From the NCBI GenBank assembly GCA_964370215.1, contig CAYJIM010000002.1, positions 1 through 64,000 on the forward strand: a stretch of 64,000 nt of DNA, in the 5' to 3' direction. Source of the stretch: Massiliimalia sp964370215. GTDB lineage: Bacteria; Bacillota; Clostridia; Oscillospirales; Ruminococcaceae. Shown here one piece after another: positions 33,950-43,980 of the stretch (position 1 is its first letter; each line of letters begins with the position of its first letter). Both the position numbers and the translations under genes were made by a program. The notes under the pieces were generated by a model. The model searched no databases. It was given only the letters and a program-made list of their open reading frames with translations, and was not told the DNA's origin.

Positions 33950-33982
33950 AAAAGACAGGACGAACAATGAAAGTTCGCCCTG
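33950..33982 (-). terminator. Probable terminator downstream of the chemoreceptor gene
   Basis: Minus-strand stem of 10 bp including one G-U pair (33982-33973 with 33965-33956), seven-base loop, then a short T run (33953-33950). Confidence 0.55.
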
Positions 33983-34003
33983 CAAAAAAGATATTAGGAA
34001 AAT

Positions 34004-35758
34004 TTAATACTTATCGTCTACGTTGCTAGGCGCAGGAGGTGGTGTCTTTTCGTTGGGCAAGCGATTGCTACCGAGTGGCAACAATTTGAAGGAACTTGTG
34101 AGGTTGTTTAAGAGATTTGCCTGTGTAGACAATTCTTCGCTGGCAGCGGCACTCTCTTCACTGGTGGCAGAGTTTGTCGAAACAACAGCCGAGATTCGAT
34201 CCAGGCTCTGGGTAACATCTTGAATAGAAGTTGTCTGATCGGTGGTTGCTGTGGAAATTTCTTGAATCAACAGATTGACTTGTTCCGAACCACCAACGAC
34301 AGTGGACAATTCGGTGGCAGTGACCTGCGACAGCGAAACCCCTTTGTTGATTGCAGCAATGGATGCATTGATCAAAACAGTGGTATTCTGTGCAGCCTCT
34401 GCGGATTTTGCAGCAAGGTTACGTACCTCATCTGCAACTACGGCAAAGCCTTTACCAGCAGTACCGGCACGTGCTGCTTCAACAGCGGCATTGAGTGCCA
34501 AAATATTGGTCTGGAAAGCAATATCTTCAATCGTTTTGATAATCTTGCTGATTTCTTTGGATTTGGAGTCAATTTCATTCATCGAATCCATCAATTGTTG
34601 CATTTTATCGTTGCTTTCGGCAACAGCCACTTTGGATTGTTGGGAAACGGTCGCTGCATTTTGCGAACTTTCGTTGATCTGCTGTACTTGCACGGAAATG
34701 TCTTCAATGGTGGAAAGTAGCTGGTCGATGGCGCCGGATTGATCAGTCGCCCCCATTGCAAGGGTTTGGGCACCGTTTGCCACCTGTGATGCACCGGACA
34801 TGATTTCAGTAGAAGCGGAGGAAACTTGGGCAAGTGATGCGTTGATGTTGACAACAAATACACGAACCGCTTCAATGATTTGCGAGAACTCCCCGATGTA
34901 TACTTCAGGGCGGCTTTGATGCGATACAAAGTCCCCGTGCGCCAAACAACCAAATCCGCCCTTCAAGTCTTCCATAATAGCATAGATGGTATCGGTTGTG
35001 GTCTGCAAGTCAGTCGCCAATTGACCAAATTCATCTCTGGCCTTGTAATCGATACGTGCCTCTTCAAAGTTCCCCTTGGCAAGGGCAGAAACTGCTTTTT
35101 GCAATTTGAAGAGTGGATCGGTGCATGATTTGGTCAAAACTGCACCAACTAGAATATTGAGGACAATTGCAACACCCGCGAGAACACATAAGGTGATCGT
35201 GATGGCACCGGCTGAAGTAGCAGCCATTGCCGAAGAATTCTCAGCATAAGTCTCGGTTTGCGCAATTAAAACATCCACTTCACCAAGAGTAAGATTGAAA
35301 GCGGTGAAAAATTCATTGAAGAAGAGGTCGACCGCTTTATCAACATCACCTGCTTGCGCAAGTTGCAAAATTTCGGCACGGTATGCTTCAGACTCTATCG
35401 CATGTTGCTCCATCGTCGTCAACGCATTGTAAAATGCGTCATCCGTAGCCTTTGCTTTCAGTGTTTCCATATGAACCAATGCTTCTTCGATGTAAGTCGT
35501 ACCTGTATGATACGCATCGATGATGGCTTGCGCGTCACCTGTGGTGGCAACATTCGCTAATTGTTTGGCCGCATTGTCATAACCGGTACGCATTTCCGCA
35601 AGAGAAACATAGGTTTCGAAGGCGTTGTTGTTGAAGTCCGTAAACATGGTACCCAATGAGGAGATGCCCCAAATACCCATGGTGCTGGCGACAATGAGAA
35701 TCAGCAAAGAAATTCCCAAGCACAAGGCAAACTTGAATTTGATTTTTAAATTTTTCAT
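34004..35758 (-). CDS. Methyl-accepting chemotaxis protein
   Basis: 584 residues. TM1 is at about 9-30 and TM2 at about 190-212, with an extracellular four-helix-bundle-type sensor between (TYVSLAEMRTGYDNAAKQLA). HAMP follows (SCTDPLFKLQKAVSALAKGNF). The signalling hairpin tip is DIAFQTNILALNAAVEAARA, then GKGFAVVADEVRNLA, the universal MCP core. There is no C-terminal pentapeptide for CheR/CheB. The start at 35758 has AAAGGAG upstream; the longer reading to 35827 is outside it. Sensed ligand unknown. Confidence 0.95.
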   Translation of the reverse strand: MKNLKIKFKFALCLGISLLILIVASTMGIWGISSLGTMFTDFNNNAFETYVSLAEMRTGYDNAAKQLANVATTGDAQAIIDAYHTGTTYIEEALVHMETLKAKATDDAFYNALTTMEQHAIESEAYRAEILQLAQAGDVDKAVDLFFNEFFTAFNLTLGEVDVLIAQTETYAENSSAMAATSAGAITITLCVLAGVAIVLNILVGAVLTKSCTDPLFKLQKAVSALAKGNFEEARIDYKARDEFGQLATDLQTTTDTIYAIMEDLKGGFGCLAHGDFVSHQSRPEVYIGEFSQIIEAVRVFVVNINASLAQVSSASTEIMSGASQVANGAQTLAMGATDQSGAIDQLLSTIEDISVQVQQINESSQNAATVSQQSKVAVAESNDKMQQLMDSMNEIDSKSKEISKIIKTIEDIAFQTNILALNAAVEAARAGTAGKGFAVVADEVRNLAAKSAEAAQNTTVLINASIAAINKGVSLSQVTATELSTVVGGSEQVNLLIQEISTATTDQTTSIQDVTQSLDRISAVVSTNSATSEESAAASEELSTQANLLNNLTSSFKLLPLGSNRLPNEKTPPPAPSNVDDKY

Positions 35759-36156
35759 AATTATCCGCTCCTTTTGTGTACAACAAGGCGTATACGATAG
35801 TAAAATCGCATGAATAGGGAAAGACACCCTACTAACAATTCCATTTTACTACTAATTTCGACAAATGTAAAGAGTTTTTTTGTACTTAAAACCCCATTTA
35901 AACAGTGTGAAATAAAGGTTATTTGGATTTTGCACAGACTTTGGTAAAAGATTATTTAAGTGCCTTTTGATGGCGTTTTTTTAAGAGTATTTTACTATTT
36001 AAAATGATGATATGGAAAGAAATCTACAAAATGCTTTTTGTTTGCTTTTTAGAATTTTAGGGATGGTATTTTTGGATGTAATATGATATAATGAAAAAGT
36101 AAAAGATGATGGCGTTTTGTAGCATGATGGTACAAGACTTAAAGGATGGTAAGCGA
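35759..36156. promoter_or_regulatory. Divergent intergenic region with opposing promoters
   Basis: 398 bases. Minus-strand promoter for the chemoreceptor: TTTACA (35871-35866), 17-base spacer, TAAAAT (35848-35843). Plus-strand promoter for the GGDEF-EAL gene: extended -10 TGA plus TATAAT at 36084-36092, weak -35. The rest is AT-rich with no gene. No flagellar-sigma site was recognised. Confidence 0.7.
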
Positions 36157-38364
36157 ATGAAACAGAAGCGACAACAAAAAAATTGGGTGGGCTCCATTTG
36201 GATTGGAGTTGTGATTTTAATAGGGATTTTCAGCTTTTTTCAATTAGAGTTTGCTGTTAATCAAGCCCTTTACAATACCGTATTCAATCTATTGCATAGC
36301 ACTGCTGTGGAACAACAGTATACTGTTAATTTGTCGTTACAAACGACAAAAAACGATGCGGTAAGTATTGCCAAAACAGTAGAGGGTAAAAACGAAATGG
36401 AAATTTTGACCCATCTACAGGAGCAACAATCTATATTTCAGTTTGATGGCTTATATTTTATGGATAGACTTGGCAATGGTATGTCGGCGGACGGTAACCT
36501 TGCAGCAACGCAGGTGGTTGAAAAGTTGAATTATGACACGGAAAGTGTGATGGTCACCAAACCATATCAGAGCGTGACAACAGGCAATACCGTCATTGGC
36601 ATTCAAGCGCCGGTCTTTTACGAACAAGTCGTCATCGGCTATGTGCTGGTGGAATATGATACCACACCGATGATGGCTCATTTGGCAGAAAGCCTTGCTG
36701 AGAGTGGGCATGTCATCATTACCGATGCGGTAGGTAACGACTTTTTGACCACCACTGAAGACTTTGTTAGCCGGGAAGACCTTAGGGAGGCAGAATTCAC
36801 CGATAGTGCCGGCTTGCAAGCGGTGCAAAATGCGCTGGCAGCACACCAAGAGGGTTCTGTTTCTTTTGTGTTGGACGGTGTGCCAATGACTGGCATTTTT
36901 AAACCGTTGAATATCAACGATTGGTCGATTGTACTGGTGGTGAATGAGAACGAGGTTACTCGTGAAGTGCAATTGATGAGCATCATTGTGGTCGGGGCAT
37001 TGTTTGTTGTATTTATTGTGCTCATTATTCTAATTGTCAATACGACGACAGGGAAACGCCGTGTTGAAGAGGCGGCATATTACGATGATTTGACGGGACT
37101 GCCCAATCTTATGAAGCTCAAACGAGTAATACGCAAACAGTTGCGTACACATCCAAAGCGGAACTATGCAGTCATCAAAATGGATGTGGCGAGTTTTAAA
37201 AGCATCAACGAAATGTTTGGTTTTGCAACCGGCAATAAAGTGCTGTTGGAAATTGCGAATTCTGGAAAAAGAATGCAGGATCCCAGTTTTGTTATGGCAA
37301 GGGTTGGAGGAGACGATTTCATGATGTTCTGCTCCAGAGAACTCGGCGAAAAGCTCACGCAAGATCGACACCAATTTGAACAGTATGTCGTGGATGCCAT
37401 CCCAGCACTCAATCAACACAAGTTGAAATTTCGATATGGTCGCTATTTTGTTGAACAGGGGGAAACAGATGTCAATGAAATCATCAACAAACTTCACCTT
37501 GCTCATAGCTTTGCTAAAAACAGTGGCTCAGAAGGGGTGTTTGATTACGATGACACCTACAAACAGCAACTGTTGATCAATACAGAAATTACCAACCAAA
37601 TGGAACCAGCTTTGAAAAATCACGAGATGGTGCCATTTTTACAACCAAAGTTTCGTCTTTCCGATGGGTGTCTGATTGGTGCGGAGGCGTTGGTGCGTTG
37701 GATTAAACCGGACGGTAAGATGATCTTTCCGGATCAATTCATTCCCCTATTTGAAAGCAATGGGTTTGTGGTACAACTGGATCAGCATATGTTAGATTGT
37801 ATTTGTGTAGCCTTCAAAGATTGGAGCTCCAGAGGGTACCCTTGTGTACCTGTTTCAATCAATTTTTCGAGACGACATTTGAGTAACCCGAACTTTGTTG
37901 CTGAATTGGTTGCTATTGTGGATCGTCACGAGGTACCGCATCGCTACATCGAAATCGAATTGACCGAAACCACCATCTTGAATAACGAAGAGCGGTTGGG
38001 TGAGGTGCTTGCGGATCTGCATGAGGCAGGATTTCGTGTGTCGATCGACGACTTTGGCGCAGGGTACTCTTCGCTCGGTATGCTCAAAAGCTTTGTTATG
38101 GACACGATCAAACTGGATCGTAGCTTCCTGATGACTCATCAGCAGGAAGATCGTGGACATTTGGTTATTGATGGGATCATCAAACTTGCGCACAGCCTCA
38201 ATATGGATATTGTAGCAGAAGGGGTGGAAGAGCAAGCGCAGGTTACCCTACTCAAAGAAATGGGATGCGAATATGGACAGGGTTACTTTTTTGCAAAACC
38301 AATACCATTACAGCAGTTTACTGAAAATTACATGGAAAAACCATCTGCTGACAATGCTACATAA
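36157..38364 (+). CDS. Membrane GGDEF-EAL protein (GGDDF variant)
   Basis: 735 residues. TM at about 12-32, an extracellular sensor, TM at about 283-310, then YYDDLTGLPNLMKLKR and a GGDDF signature (384-388) in place of GGDEF. An EAL domain with EALVRW (about 510-515), ELTET, DDFGAG, KLDRSF and EGVEE follows; these catalytic positions are all present, so phosphodiesterase activity is plausible. Its N terminus (QLEFAVNQALYNTVFNLL) aligns in layout with the two large GGDEF-EAL proteins at 10765 and 14533. ATG 36157 has AAAGGA ten bases upstream; longer starts are less likely. Confidence 0.88.
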   Translation: MKQKRQQKNWVGSIWIGVVILIGIFSFFQLEFAVNQALYNTVFNLLHSTAVEQQYTVNLSLQTTKNDAVSIAKTVEGKNEMEILTHLQEQQSIFQFDGLYFMDRLGNGMSADGNLAATQVVEKLNYDTESVMVTKPYQSVTTGNTVIGIQAPVFYEQVVIGYVLVEYDTTPMMAHLAESLAESGHVIITDAVGNDFLTTTEDFVSREDLREAEFTDSAGLQAVQNALAAHQEGSVSFVLDGVPMTGIFKPLNINDWSIVLVVNENEVTREVQLMSIIVVGALFVVFIVLIILIVNTTTGKRRVEEAAYYDDLTGLPNLMKLKRVIRKQLRTHPKRNYAVIKMDVASFKSINEMFGFATGNKVLLEIANSGKRMQDPSFVMARVGGDDFMMFCSRELGEKLTQDRHQFEQYVVDAIPALNQHKLKFRYGRYFVEQGETDVNEIINKLHLAHSFAKNSGSEGVFDYDDTYKQQLLINTEITNQMEPALKNHEMVPFLQPKFRLSDGCLIGAEALVRWIKPDGKMIFPDQFIPLFESNGFVVQLDQHMLDCICVAFKDWSSRGYPCVPVSINFSRRHLSNPNFVAELVAIVDRHEVPHRYIEIELTETTILNNEERLGEVLADLHEAGFRVSIDDFGAGYSSLGMLKSFVMDTIKLDRSFLMTHQQEDRGHLVIDGIIKLAHSLNMDIVAEGVEEQAQVTLLKEMGCEYGQGYFFAKPIPLQQFTENYMEKPSADNAT

Positions 38365-38456
38365 CAGCTTGTTCAAGGTAGAATAATGTGACGGACATAT
38401 ACCGCATTGGCAACAAAAAATAGCATAACGACTTTCGGAGAATTTGAGGCATATAC

Positions 38457-40097
38457 ATGGAAATGATATTTTCTGTTTTTGAGTTTTTGGCGTTCGGGGT
38501 TCATTCTTTTTTATCATTACTGCTGATCAAGCGCTTTGTAAAAGCAGAGCGCTTTTCACCATTTTTACTTTATATATTTGCAGCCATTAACGGCTTGTTC
38601 CTGCCAAGGGTGATCCTCTATCTGAGTTACGAGCAAACCTTTACCTACATCGCCATTGCGATCGTGTTTTTACTGGAAAGCCTCTTGCTGTTTCGTGATC
38701 GTATATGGGTTATCATTGGTATCACTTTCGGGTTACTCATGCACTTTTTCACCTGTCGTTCGGTGGTACTGGGTCTGAGTGCACTGTTTGGGAACACCTC
38801 CACTTATAACATCATCAACGACCCGACACAGTTGGCGCAAAACAGCCTGTTGGTGGTCTTGGTACACATTGTTGTATTGACGACGTTCATTGCTGTAATT
38901 CCACGCAAAGCAGTGAAGGAAATCATTGGCAATCGTATATTGCTTGACTATATTGTCATTTTAATGATTGTATTGGGGCTTTTCTTCATCTTTAATGCAA
39001 GGGTGTTTGAATTGGAACACAGCATGGGAGAATTGGCGCTACAACAGGTGGTCTTGGCGGTGATATTACTGGGCATCTTCTATCTGTTACTGCTGTTTAT
39101 GATTCGTCTAGTCATGATGGATACCTATCAAAAAGTAATCAAAGAATTGGAACAAAAATTGGATCAAAGCCAAAAGCTTACCGATGCGCTGTTCAACTTT
39201 ACCCAAACGGTGATTGAGGTGAATGTGACAAAGGATAAGTCGCAACGCATCCTGATTGACACACATGAATTGCCCGTGGATCAAGACATTGCGTTTACAG
39301 ACTTTTTGCGGCATTATATGGTGACAATTCTACATCCTGAAAGCCGTGAGCTTGTGGACAAGGTCACACCGGCACAGGTTTGTGCACGATTTGCCAAAGG
39401 GGAGCAGGAGCTTAGCTTTGATTATCAGGCAAAACCTGTGGTGCTCAACAAAAAACGCAATGGGGTAGAGATTGATGAAAGTCAATATCGTTGGTATCAA
39501 ATGCGCATCAACAGTCGATTGGACAAAGAGAGCGGCGACGTGATTGCTATTTTTGCCATCGATGAAATTCAGGCGGCAAAAGAAGCGGAACTTGCCCTGC
39601 TGTCGAAGACAGAACGAGACGGATTGACAGGGGCTTACAACAAAGAGGCGATGAGTAGAAAGGTGGCATCCTATCTCAATCAGGGCAAGCAAGGTCGACT
39701 GTTCTTGTTTGATGTTGATAATTTTAAAAGTGTCAACGACAAGATTGGACATGCGTTTGGCGATCAGGTGTTGTGTGAAATTTATGACAAGGTGCGCGCC
39801 TTGTTCCGAGAGGAAGATTTGATCGGGCGATTTGGTGGGGATGAATTCATTGCCTTTATTGCAGGTACGATGAATGAAGAGAATCAAGCAATGCTAGCAC
39901 AGCGCATTTGTGATGTTGTAGAAGAAGAATACCGAACCGAGGATGGAGAACAGATCAAGGTCTCTGCGTCGATTGGGATTGCCAGTGCACCGGATGACGG
40001 CACAACCTATGAGCAATTGTTCCACGTGGCGGACATTGCATTGTATGATTCAAAACACCGTGGGAAAAACACCTTTACCATCTACAAATCTTCTTGA
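38457..40097 (+). CDS. Membrane diguanylate cyclase with I-site
   Basis: 546 residues. Six or seven TM helices occupy the first ~225 residues, then a coiled linker and PAS-like region, then the cyclase: GLTGAYNKEAMSRK, FDVDNFKSVND and GGDEF at 460-464. The inhibitory RxxD site is present as REED at 451-454, exactly before the active motif, so product feedback is likely. It follows the GGDEF-EAL gene by ~90 bases and may be co-transcribed with it, giving a cyclase and a phosphodiesterase together. Start ATG 38457 has a GAGG site upstream. Confidence 0.9.
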   Translation: MEMIFSVFEFLAFGVHSFLSLLLIKRFVKAERFSPFLLYIFAAINGLFLPRVILYLSYEQTFTYIAIAIVFLLESLLLFRDRIWVIIGITFGLLMHFFTCRSVVLGLSALFGNTSTYNIINDPTQLAQNSLLVVLVHIVVLTTFIAVIPRKAVKEIIGNRILLDYIVILMIVLGLFFIFNARVFELEHSMGELALQQVVLAVILLGIFYLLLLFMIRLVMMDTYQKVIKELEQKLDQSQKLTDALFNFTQTVIEVNVTKDKSQRILIDTHELPVDQDIAFTDFLRHYMVTILHPESRELVDKVTPAQVCARFAKGEQELSFDYQAKPVVLNKKRNGVEIDESQYRWYQMRINSRLDKESGDVIAIFAIDEIQAAKEAELALLSKTERDGLTGAYNKEAMSRKVASYLNQGKQGRLFLFDVDNFKSVNDKIGHAFGDQVLCEIYDKVRALFREEDLIGRFGGDEFIAFIAGTMNEENQAMLAQRICDVVEEEYRTEDGEQIKVSASIGIASAPDDGTTYEQLFHVADIALYDSKHRGKNTFTIYKSS

Positions 40098-40112
40098 AAT
40101 TGATTCTAATTT

Positions 40113-40172
40113 AAAACCGGCAACGGGCAAAAGGGTGCAGCGAAAGCATCATTACCGTTGCCGGTTTTCTGT
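40113..40172 (+). terminator. Probable terminator
   Basis: 14-bp perfect stem (40113-40126 with 40155-40168), 28-base loop, T4. Confidence 0.65.
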
Positions 40173-40228
40173 CGTGGATACAGTCATGTATATCATTGGA
40201 AAGAAAGACAAATGTTCACATAATTTTG

Positions 40229-40257
40229 TTGAAAAAAAGGGTAAGATAACGTATACT
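40229..40257 (+). promoter_or_regulatory. Promoter of the esterase-acyltransferase operon
   Basis: TTGAAA at 40229-40234, 17-base spacer, TATACT at 40252-40257. Confidence 0.8.
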
Positions 40258-40321
40258 TAAAAGTATTACTGAGGTGTGATAAACGTACTTCTTACTTACA
40301 AACAAAAAGGGGTTATGATGA

Positions 40322-41263
40322 ATGGAAATGAGTAAGGCGATGAAGCTTGTGCTAAAGGCGGCTTCCTATTCTGACATTACAAAAACATATCGGTTGCAAC
40401 GAGCAGCGCAAAATGTAGGGGCGAAGTTGGAATTGGATCTTGACCCCAATTTGGTACCCTTTCAAGATTACGACATTGAAGCAAAGGATCGCACAGTATT
40501 GACAAGACTGTACACCCCATCAAAGACGATGGGTAAATCTCTGATCATTTTTTTTCATGGCGGTGGCTGGGTTACTGAAACGGTGGACACTTATAATCGT
40601 GTCTGTAGTAATCTTGCGAAAACGACAGGGCATCGGGTGTTGTCGGTAGACTATGCGCTGGCACCGGAGCGGAAATTCCCCTATGGAGTGGAAGAGTGCT
40701 ATGCGGTTACCGAAGCACTGATGAACAGTAGCATGATGTTTGGTATCAATGCAGATGAAATTGTCTTGATGGGAGATAGTGCTGGCGGAAATTTGACAGC
40801 GGCAGTTTCTCAAATGGGCAGGGATCGCAACACCTTTACCGTGAAACGACAGGTGTTGGTTTACCCTGTGACCTATCACGACCATACCGAAACCTCTCCT
40901 TATGAATCGATTCGCACCAATGCAACAGGGTATCTGTTGACATCAAAGCATCTGTGTGAATACATGTCGTTGTATTCTTCCGACCCCTCGGATGCCGAAA
41001 ACCCTTACTACGCACCGCTGTGTGCCAAGGACCTTTCCAATCAGCCGGATACCTTGCTCATCACGGCAGAGTTTGATCCATTGCGCGATGAGGGGGAAGC
41101 CTATGGCGAGGCACTACGTCAAGCCGGCAATCATGTCGAAATGCATCGTGTGCCGAATGCACTGCATGGTTACTTACAATTGGATCTGCATTACCCAATG
41201 GTACAAAAAACCTTTGATTATATCGACGAATTTTTGAATGGAGCGCGCAAACATGACCGGTAA
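40322..41263 (+). CDS. Alpha/beta hydrolase (hormone-sensitive-lipase-type esterase)
   Basis: 313 residues, cytoplasmic. The HGGGW oxyanion motif lies in FFHGGGWVTETVDTYN, DYALAPERKFPYGVEECY is the HSL-family block, and the nucleophile is in MGDSAGGNLTAA. The catalytic Asp and His are in TAEFDPLRDEGEAY and NALHGYLQ. It hydrolyses short acyl esters. Start ATG 40322 is nine bases after AAAGGGG. It overlaps the acyltransferase gene, an arrangement in which ester formation and hydrolysis are translated together. Confidence 0.92.
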   Translation: MEMSKAMKLVLKAASYSDITKTYRLQRAAQNVGAKLELDLDPNLVPFQDYDIEAKDRTVLTRLYTPSKTMGKSLIIFFHGGGWVTETVDTYNRVCSNLAKTTGHRVLSVDYALAPERKFPYGVEECYAVTEALMNSSMMFGINADEIVLMGDSAGGNLTAAVSQMGRDRNTFTVKRQVLVYPVTYHDHTETSPYESIRTNATGYLLTSKHLCEYMSLYSSDPSDAENPYYAPLCAKDLSNQPDTLLITAEFDPLRDEGEAYGEALRQAGNHVEMHRVPNALHGYLQLDLHYPMVQKTFDYIDEFLNGARKHDR

Positions 41264-42611
41264 GCAACCTCAAACTTGGAGAAGACTTGACAATGTGGCA
41301 AAAATCTTCCCTTCGACCAGTAGCGGTACTGATACCCGTGTATTTCGGTTTTCCTGTTATCTGTTGGAGGATATTGACCCACAGATTTTGCAACAGGCGT
41401 TGGATGCCATCATGAAACACTTTCAGAGTTTTTCCGTGGTGTTGCGTAAGGGCTTATTTTGGTACTATTTGGAACAACGCACCTTGCCGATCCGCGCGGT
41501 GCCGGAAACGGTGGCACCTTGTGCGGCAATTGACATTGACAGCAAACGCACACCGTTGTTTCGTGTCAGCTACTATCGTGATCGCATCAATTTTGATGTT
41601 TATCACAGCTTGACCGATGGGACAGGAGCGGTGCAATTTTTGACAGCGTTGGTCTGTCAGTATCTCCTCTTGAAACATTCAGAAGAATTGCAAGGGGTGT
41701 CCATGCCTTCCAATCTCATCTCGGCGATGGATGAGCAGGCAAAAGACAGCTTTCAAAAATACTATCAGAAAAATAAAACGAAATACCAACAAAACAACCT
41801 ATCTGCCTACCATTTTAAATCGTCAAAACGGCCGGAAGCGGACCTCAATATGATGGAAGGGGTCATGTCGGCAAAACAGGTGCTGGCGGCGGCACATCGA
41901 TATGGTACAACCATCACAGGTTACTTGACAGCATTGTTTATGCGTGCCTATTACAAAACGATGTATCTGCGGGAACGCAAACATCCCGTTGTCATTTCTC
42001 TGCCTGTCAATCTGCGCAAGCATTTTCCGTCCACCACCAATGGCAATTTTTTTGGCATGGTCGACTTGAGTTACGACTTTAGCAAAGACCCCAAAGATCT
42101 GGCCTCTGTAGCAAAAAAAGTAGATACTGACTTGCGCAAACTACTGCAAAAGGATGCATTGATGACCTTGATGAATCATTTTGCGGCGATGGAACACAAC
42201 ATGGCCATTCGCATGGCACCTTTGCCCCTTAAAAATCTTGTCTTGCGGTTTTCTCGTTACCTTGCTGGACGGCATACCACATCGGTCATTTCAAATGTGG
42301 GGCGCATTGTTGTACCGGAGCCGTTCGATCGCTACATTGCCCGTTACAGCTTTTTGGTGGCAACACTCACAGAACAGATCTGTATCTGTTCTTTTGGCGA
42401 TCAGCTCACGGTGGGGTTTTCCTCTGCCCAAGCAGACACCTCATTACAGCGATATTTCTTTGAAGGATTAAGTAAAGATGGTGTGGAAGTAACCATCCAT
42501 GGCAGTGACTTGGAAGTCACTGCCGACGAAGAGCCATCTGAAAAATCCCGAAAAGCAAAGCGAAGAGTGGCGAAGAAGCAGGGGGAAGGAGTAACCGATG
42601 CAATATTGTGA
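41253..42611 (+). CDS. Condensation-domain/alcohol-acetyltransferase-like protein
   Basis: 452 residues. The active-site HxxxDG is HSLTDGTGAV, as in NRPS condensation, CoA-dependent acyltransferases and alcohol acetyltransferases. A later NFFGMVDLSYDFS occupies the usual DFGWG-type region in diverged form. There is no carrier protein or adenylation domain nearby, so a stand-alone acyl transfer to an alcohol or lipid headgroup is more likely than peptide synthesis. The chosen ATG 41253 is nine bases after GGAG and overlaps the esterase stop. The C terminus is basic (KSRKAKRRVAKK). Confidence 0.8.
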   Translation: MTGKQPQTWRRLDNVAKIFPSTSSGTDTRVFRFSCYLLEDIDPQILQQALDAIMKHFQSFSVVLRKGLFWYYLEQRTLPIRAVPETVAPCAAIDIDSKRTPLFRVSYYRDRINFDVYHSLTDGTGAVQFLTALVCQYLLLKHSEELQGVSMPSNLISAMDEQAKDSFQKYYQKNKTKYQQNNLSAYHFKSSKRPEADLNMMEGVMSAKQVLAAAHRYGTTITGYLTALFMRAYYKTMYLRERKHPVVISLPVNLRKHFPSTTNGNFFGMVDLSYDFSKDPKDLASVAKKVDTDLRKLLQKDALMTLMNHFAAMEHNMAIRMAPLPLKNLVLRFSRYLAGRHTTSVISNVGRIVVPEPFDRYIARYSFLVATLTEQICICSFGDQLTVGFSSAQADTSLQRYFFEGLSKDGVEVTIHGSDLEVTADEEPSEKSRKAKRRVAKKQGEGVTDAIL

Positions 42612-43260
42612 TAGTTGTAACGTGCGTGTCAGTGGGAATAAAACGACCTGTCCGCTGTGCGGTGGCGTGCTGCATGGAAAAGCGACCCAACCGCCCTTTC
42701 CCGTTTTGAAAAAACCGCGTTTTAGTAAAATGTTTGTCACACAGGTGATCAGTGTCATTGCAGTGAGCACCATTGCACTCTGCATTACAGCAAATCTGGT
42801 GTTCCCCTCCAACAACGCATGGTGGTTTTTCTCCATCATTGGGGTGGTTTGTGCATGGATCAGCACCGTTGCCGCCATTCGGAGCAATCGCTACAACCTT
42901 TTGCGCACACTGACCTTTGAACTGTTTTGGATCAGCTTATTGGCCATTGGTTGGGATTGGCTGACAGGCTGGCACAACTGGTCGCTTACCTATGTCTTGC
43001 CGTTTTTGTGTATGGCTATGCTTGTCGCCATGCTCATCCTATCTAGGGTCTTACAAATTCGCACCGAGGACTATCTGGTTTATTGGGGATTGAATGCGCT
43101 GTACGGGTTGGTACCGCTGATCTTCATCCTCACAGGGATGGTGCAGGTGGTCATTCCATCCGCTTTGTGCTTTGTGTTCAGTTTTGTCATCGGGAGTATT
43201 ATTTTGGTATTCCAAGGAAAAAATCTTTATCAATTGATTGCACGTCGTTTTCACTTATAA
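42598..43260 (+). CDS. Zinc-ribbon membrane protein (DUF6320-like)
   Basis: 220 residues. An N-terminal zinc ribbon (CDSCNVRVSGNKTTCPLCGG) is followed by about six TM segments. The overlap with the acyltransferase gene by 14 bases, and the same trio in other Firmicutes as I recall, suggest a linked membrane function. The catalytic or transport role is unknown. Confidence 0.75.
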   Translation: MQYCDSCNVRVSGNKTTCPLCGGVLHGKATQPPFPVLKKPRFSKMFVTQVISVIAVSTIALCITANLVFPSNNAWWFFSIIGVVCAWISTVAAIRSNRYNLLRTLTFELFWISLLAIGWDWLTGWHNWSLTYVLPFLCMAMLVAMLILSRVLQIRTEDYLVYWGLNALYGLVPLIFILTGMVQVVIPSALCFVFSFVIGSIILVFQGKNLYQLIARRFHL

Positions 43261-43286
43261 AACGATGAGACAGAAAAGAGGGGATT

Positions 43287-43964
43287 ATGCAAATTACCTA
43301 TCTGCACCACAGCGGATTTTTGGTTGAAACATCCGACTGTTATCTGTTGTTTGATTATATCAAAGGGCGTTTGCCCACGTTCTGTCCGCAAAAACCGCTT
43401 TATATTTTTGTAAGCCACCAGCATGGAGACCATTATGCCGACTGTGTTTTGACGGTGGGAGAGGAAGGTCAAACGGTGGTGTATCTGCTGTCGGATGACA
43501 TCGACAATGCCATTTCAACCGACCATACCGTAATTTGGTGTCATCCTCACCAAAGGTATACGATAGACGGTATCACCGTGGAGACCTTACAGTCCACCGA
43601 TCTCGGGGTAGCGTTTTGGGTGACGACGACAGATGGCGTGATCTATCACGCAGGGGATCTCAACGATTGGCACTGGACAGGGGAAGACCCTGCATGGAAC
43701 ACACAGATGCACCGAGACTATCTTGCGCAAATGACCCTGTTGCAAGGGCGACAGTGTAAGGTCGCATTCTTGCCGCTGGACACAAGACTAGTGGATCACT
43801 GCACCGATGGGGTCGATGGATTTTTAGCGGCGGTTAAGACCGATTTGCTCGTGGGGATGCACTACTTTGGTGACCCCACAGCTGCCATCGCGCAGTGTTG
43901 TGACCGCTATCCGACACAGGCTCATTTTTTACCGACTGAGGAAGGCGAACAAATCACCATTTGA
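43287..43964 (+). CDS. Metallo-beta-lactamase-fold hydrolase
   Basis: 225 residues. The metal-binding HxHxDH is VSHQHGDHYADC, and YHAGDLNDWHW supplies the later His/Asp. It resembles the L-ascorbate-6-phosphate-lactonase/UlaG-like branch of the fold (MQITYLHHSGFLVE). Substrate not known. AGAGGGG precedes ATG 43287; it continues the operon. Confidence 0.88.
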   Translation: MQITYLHHSGFLVETSDCYLLFDYIKGRLPTFCPQKPLYIFVSHQHGDHYADCVLTVGEEGQTVVYLLSDDIDNAISTDHTVIWCHPHQRYTIDGITVETLQSTDLGVAFWVTTTDGVIYHAGDLNDWHWTGEDPAWNTQMHRDYLAQMTLLQGRQCKVAFLPLDTRLVDHCTDGVDGFLAAVKTDLLVGMHYFGDPTAAIAQCCDRYPTQAHFLPTEEGEQITI

Positions 43965-43980
43965 AAGAGGAGAATTTTAA

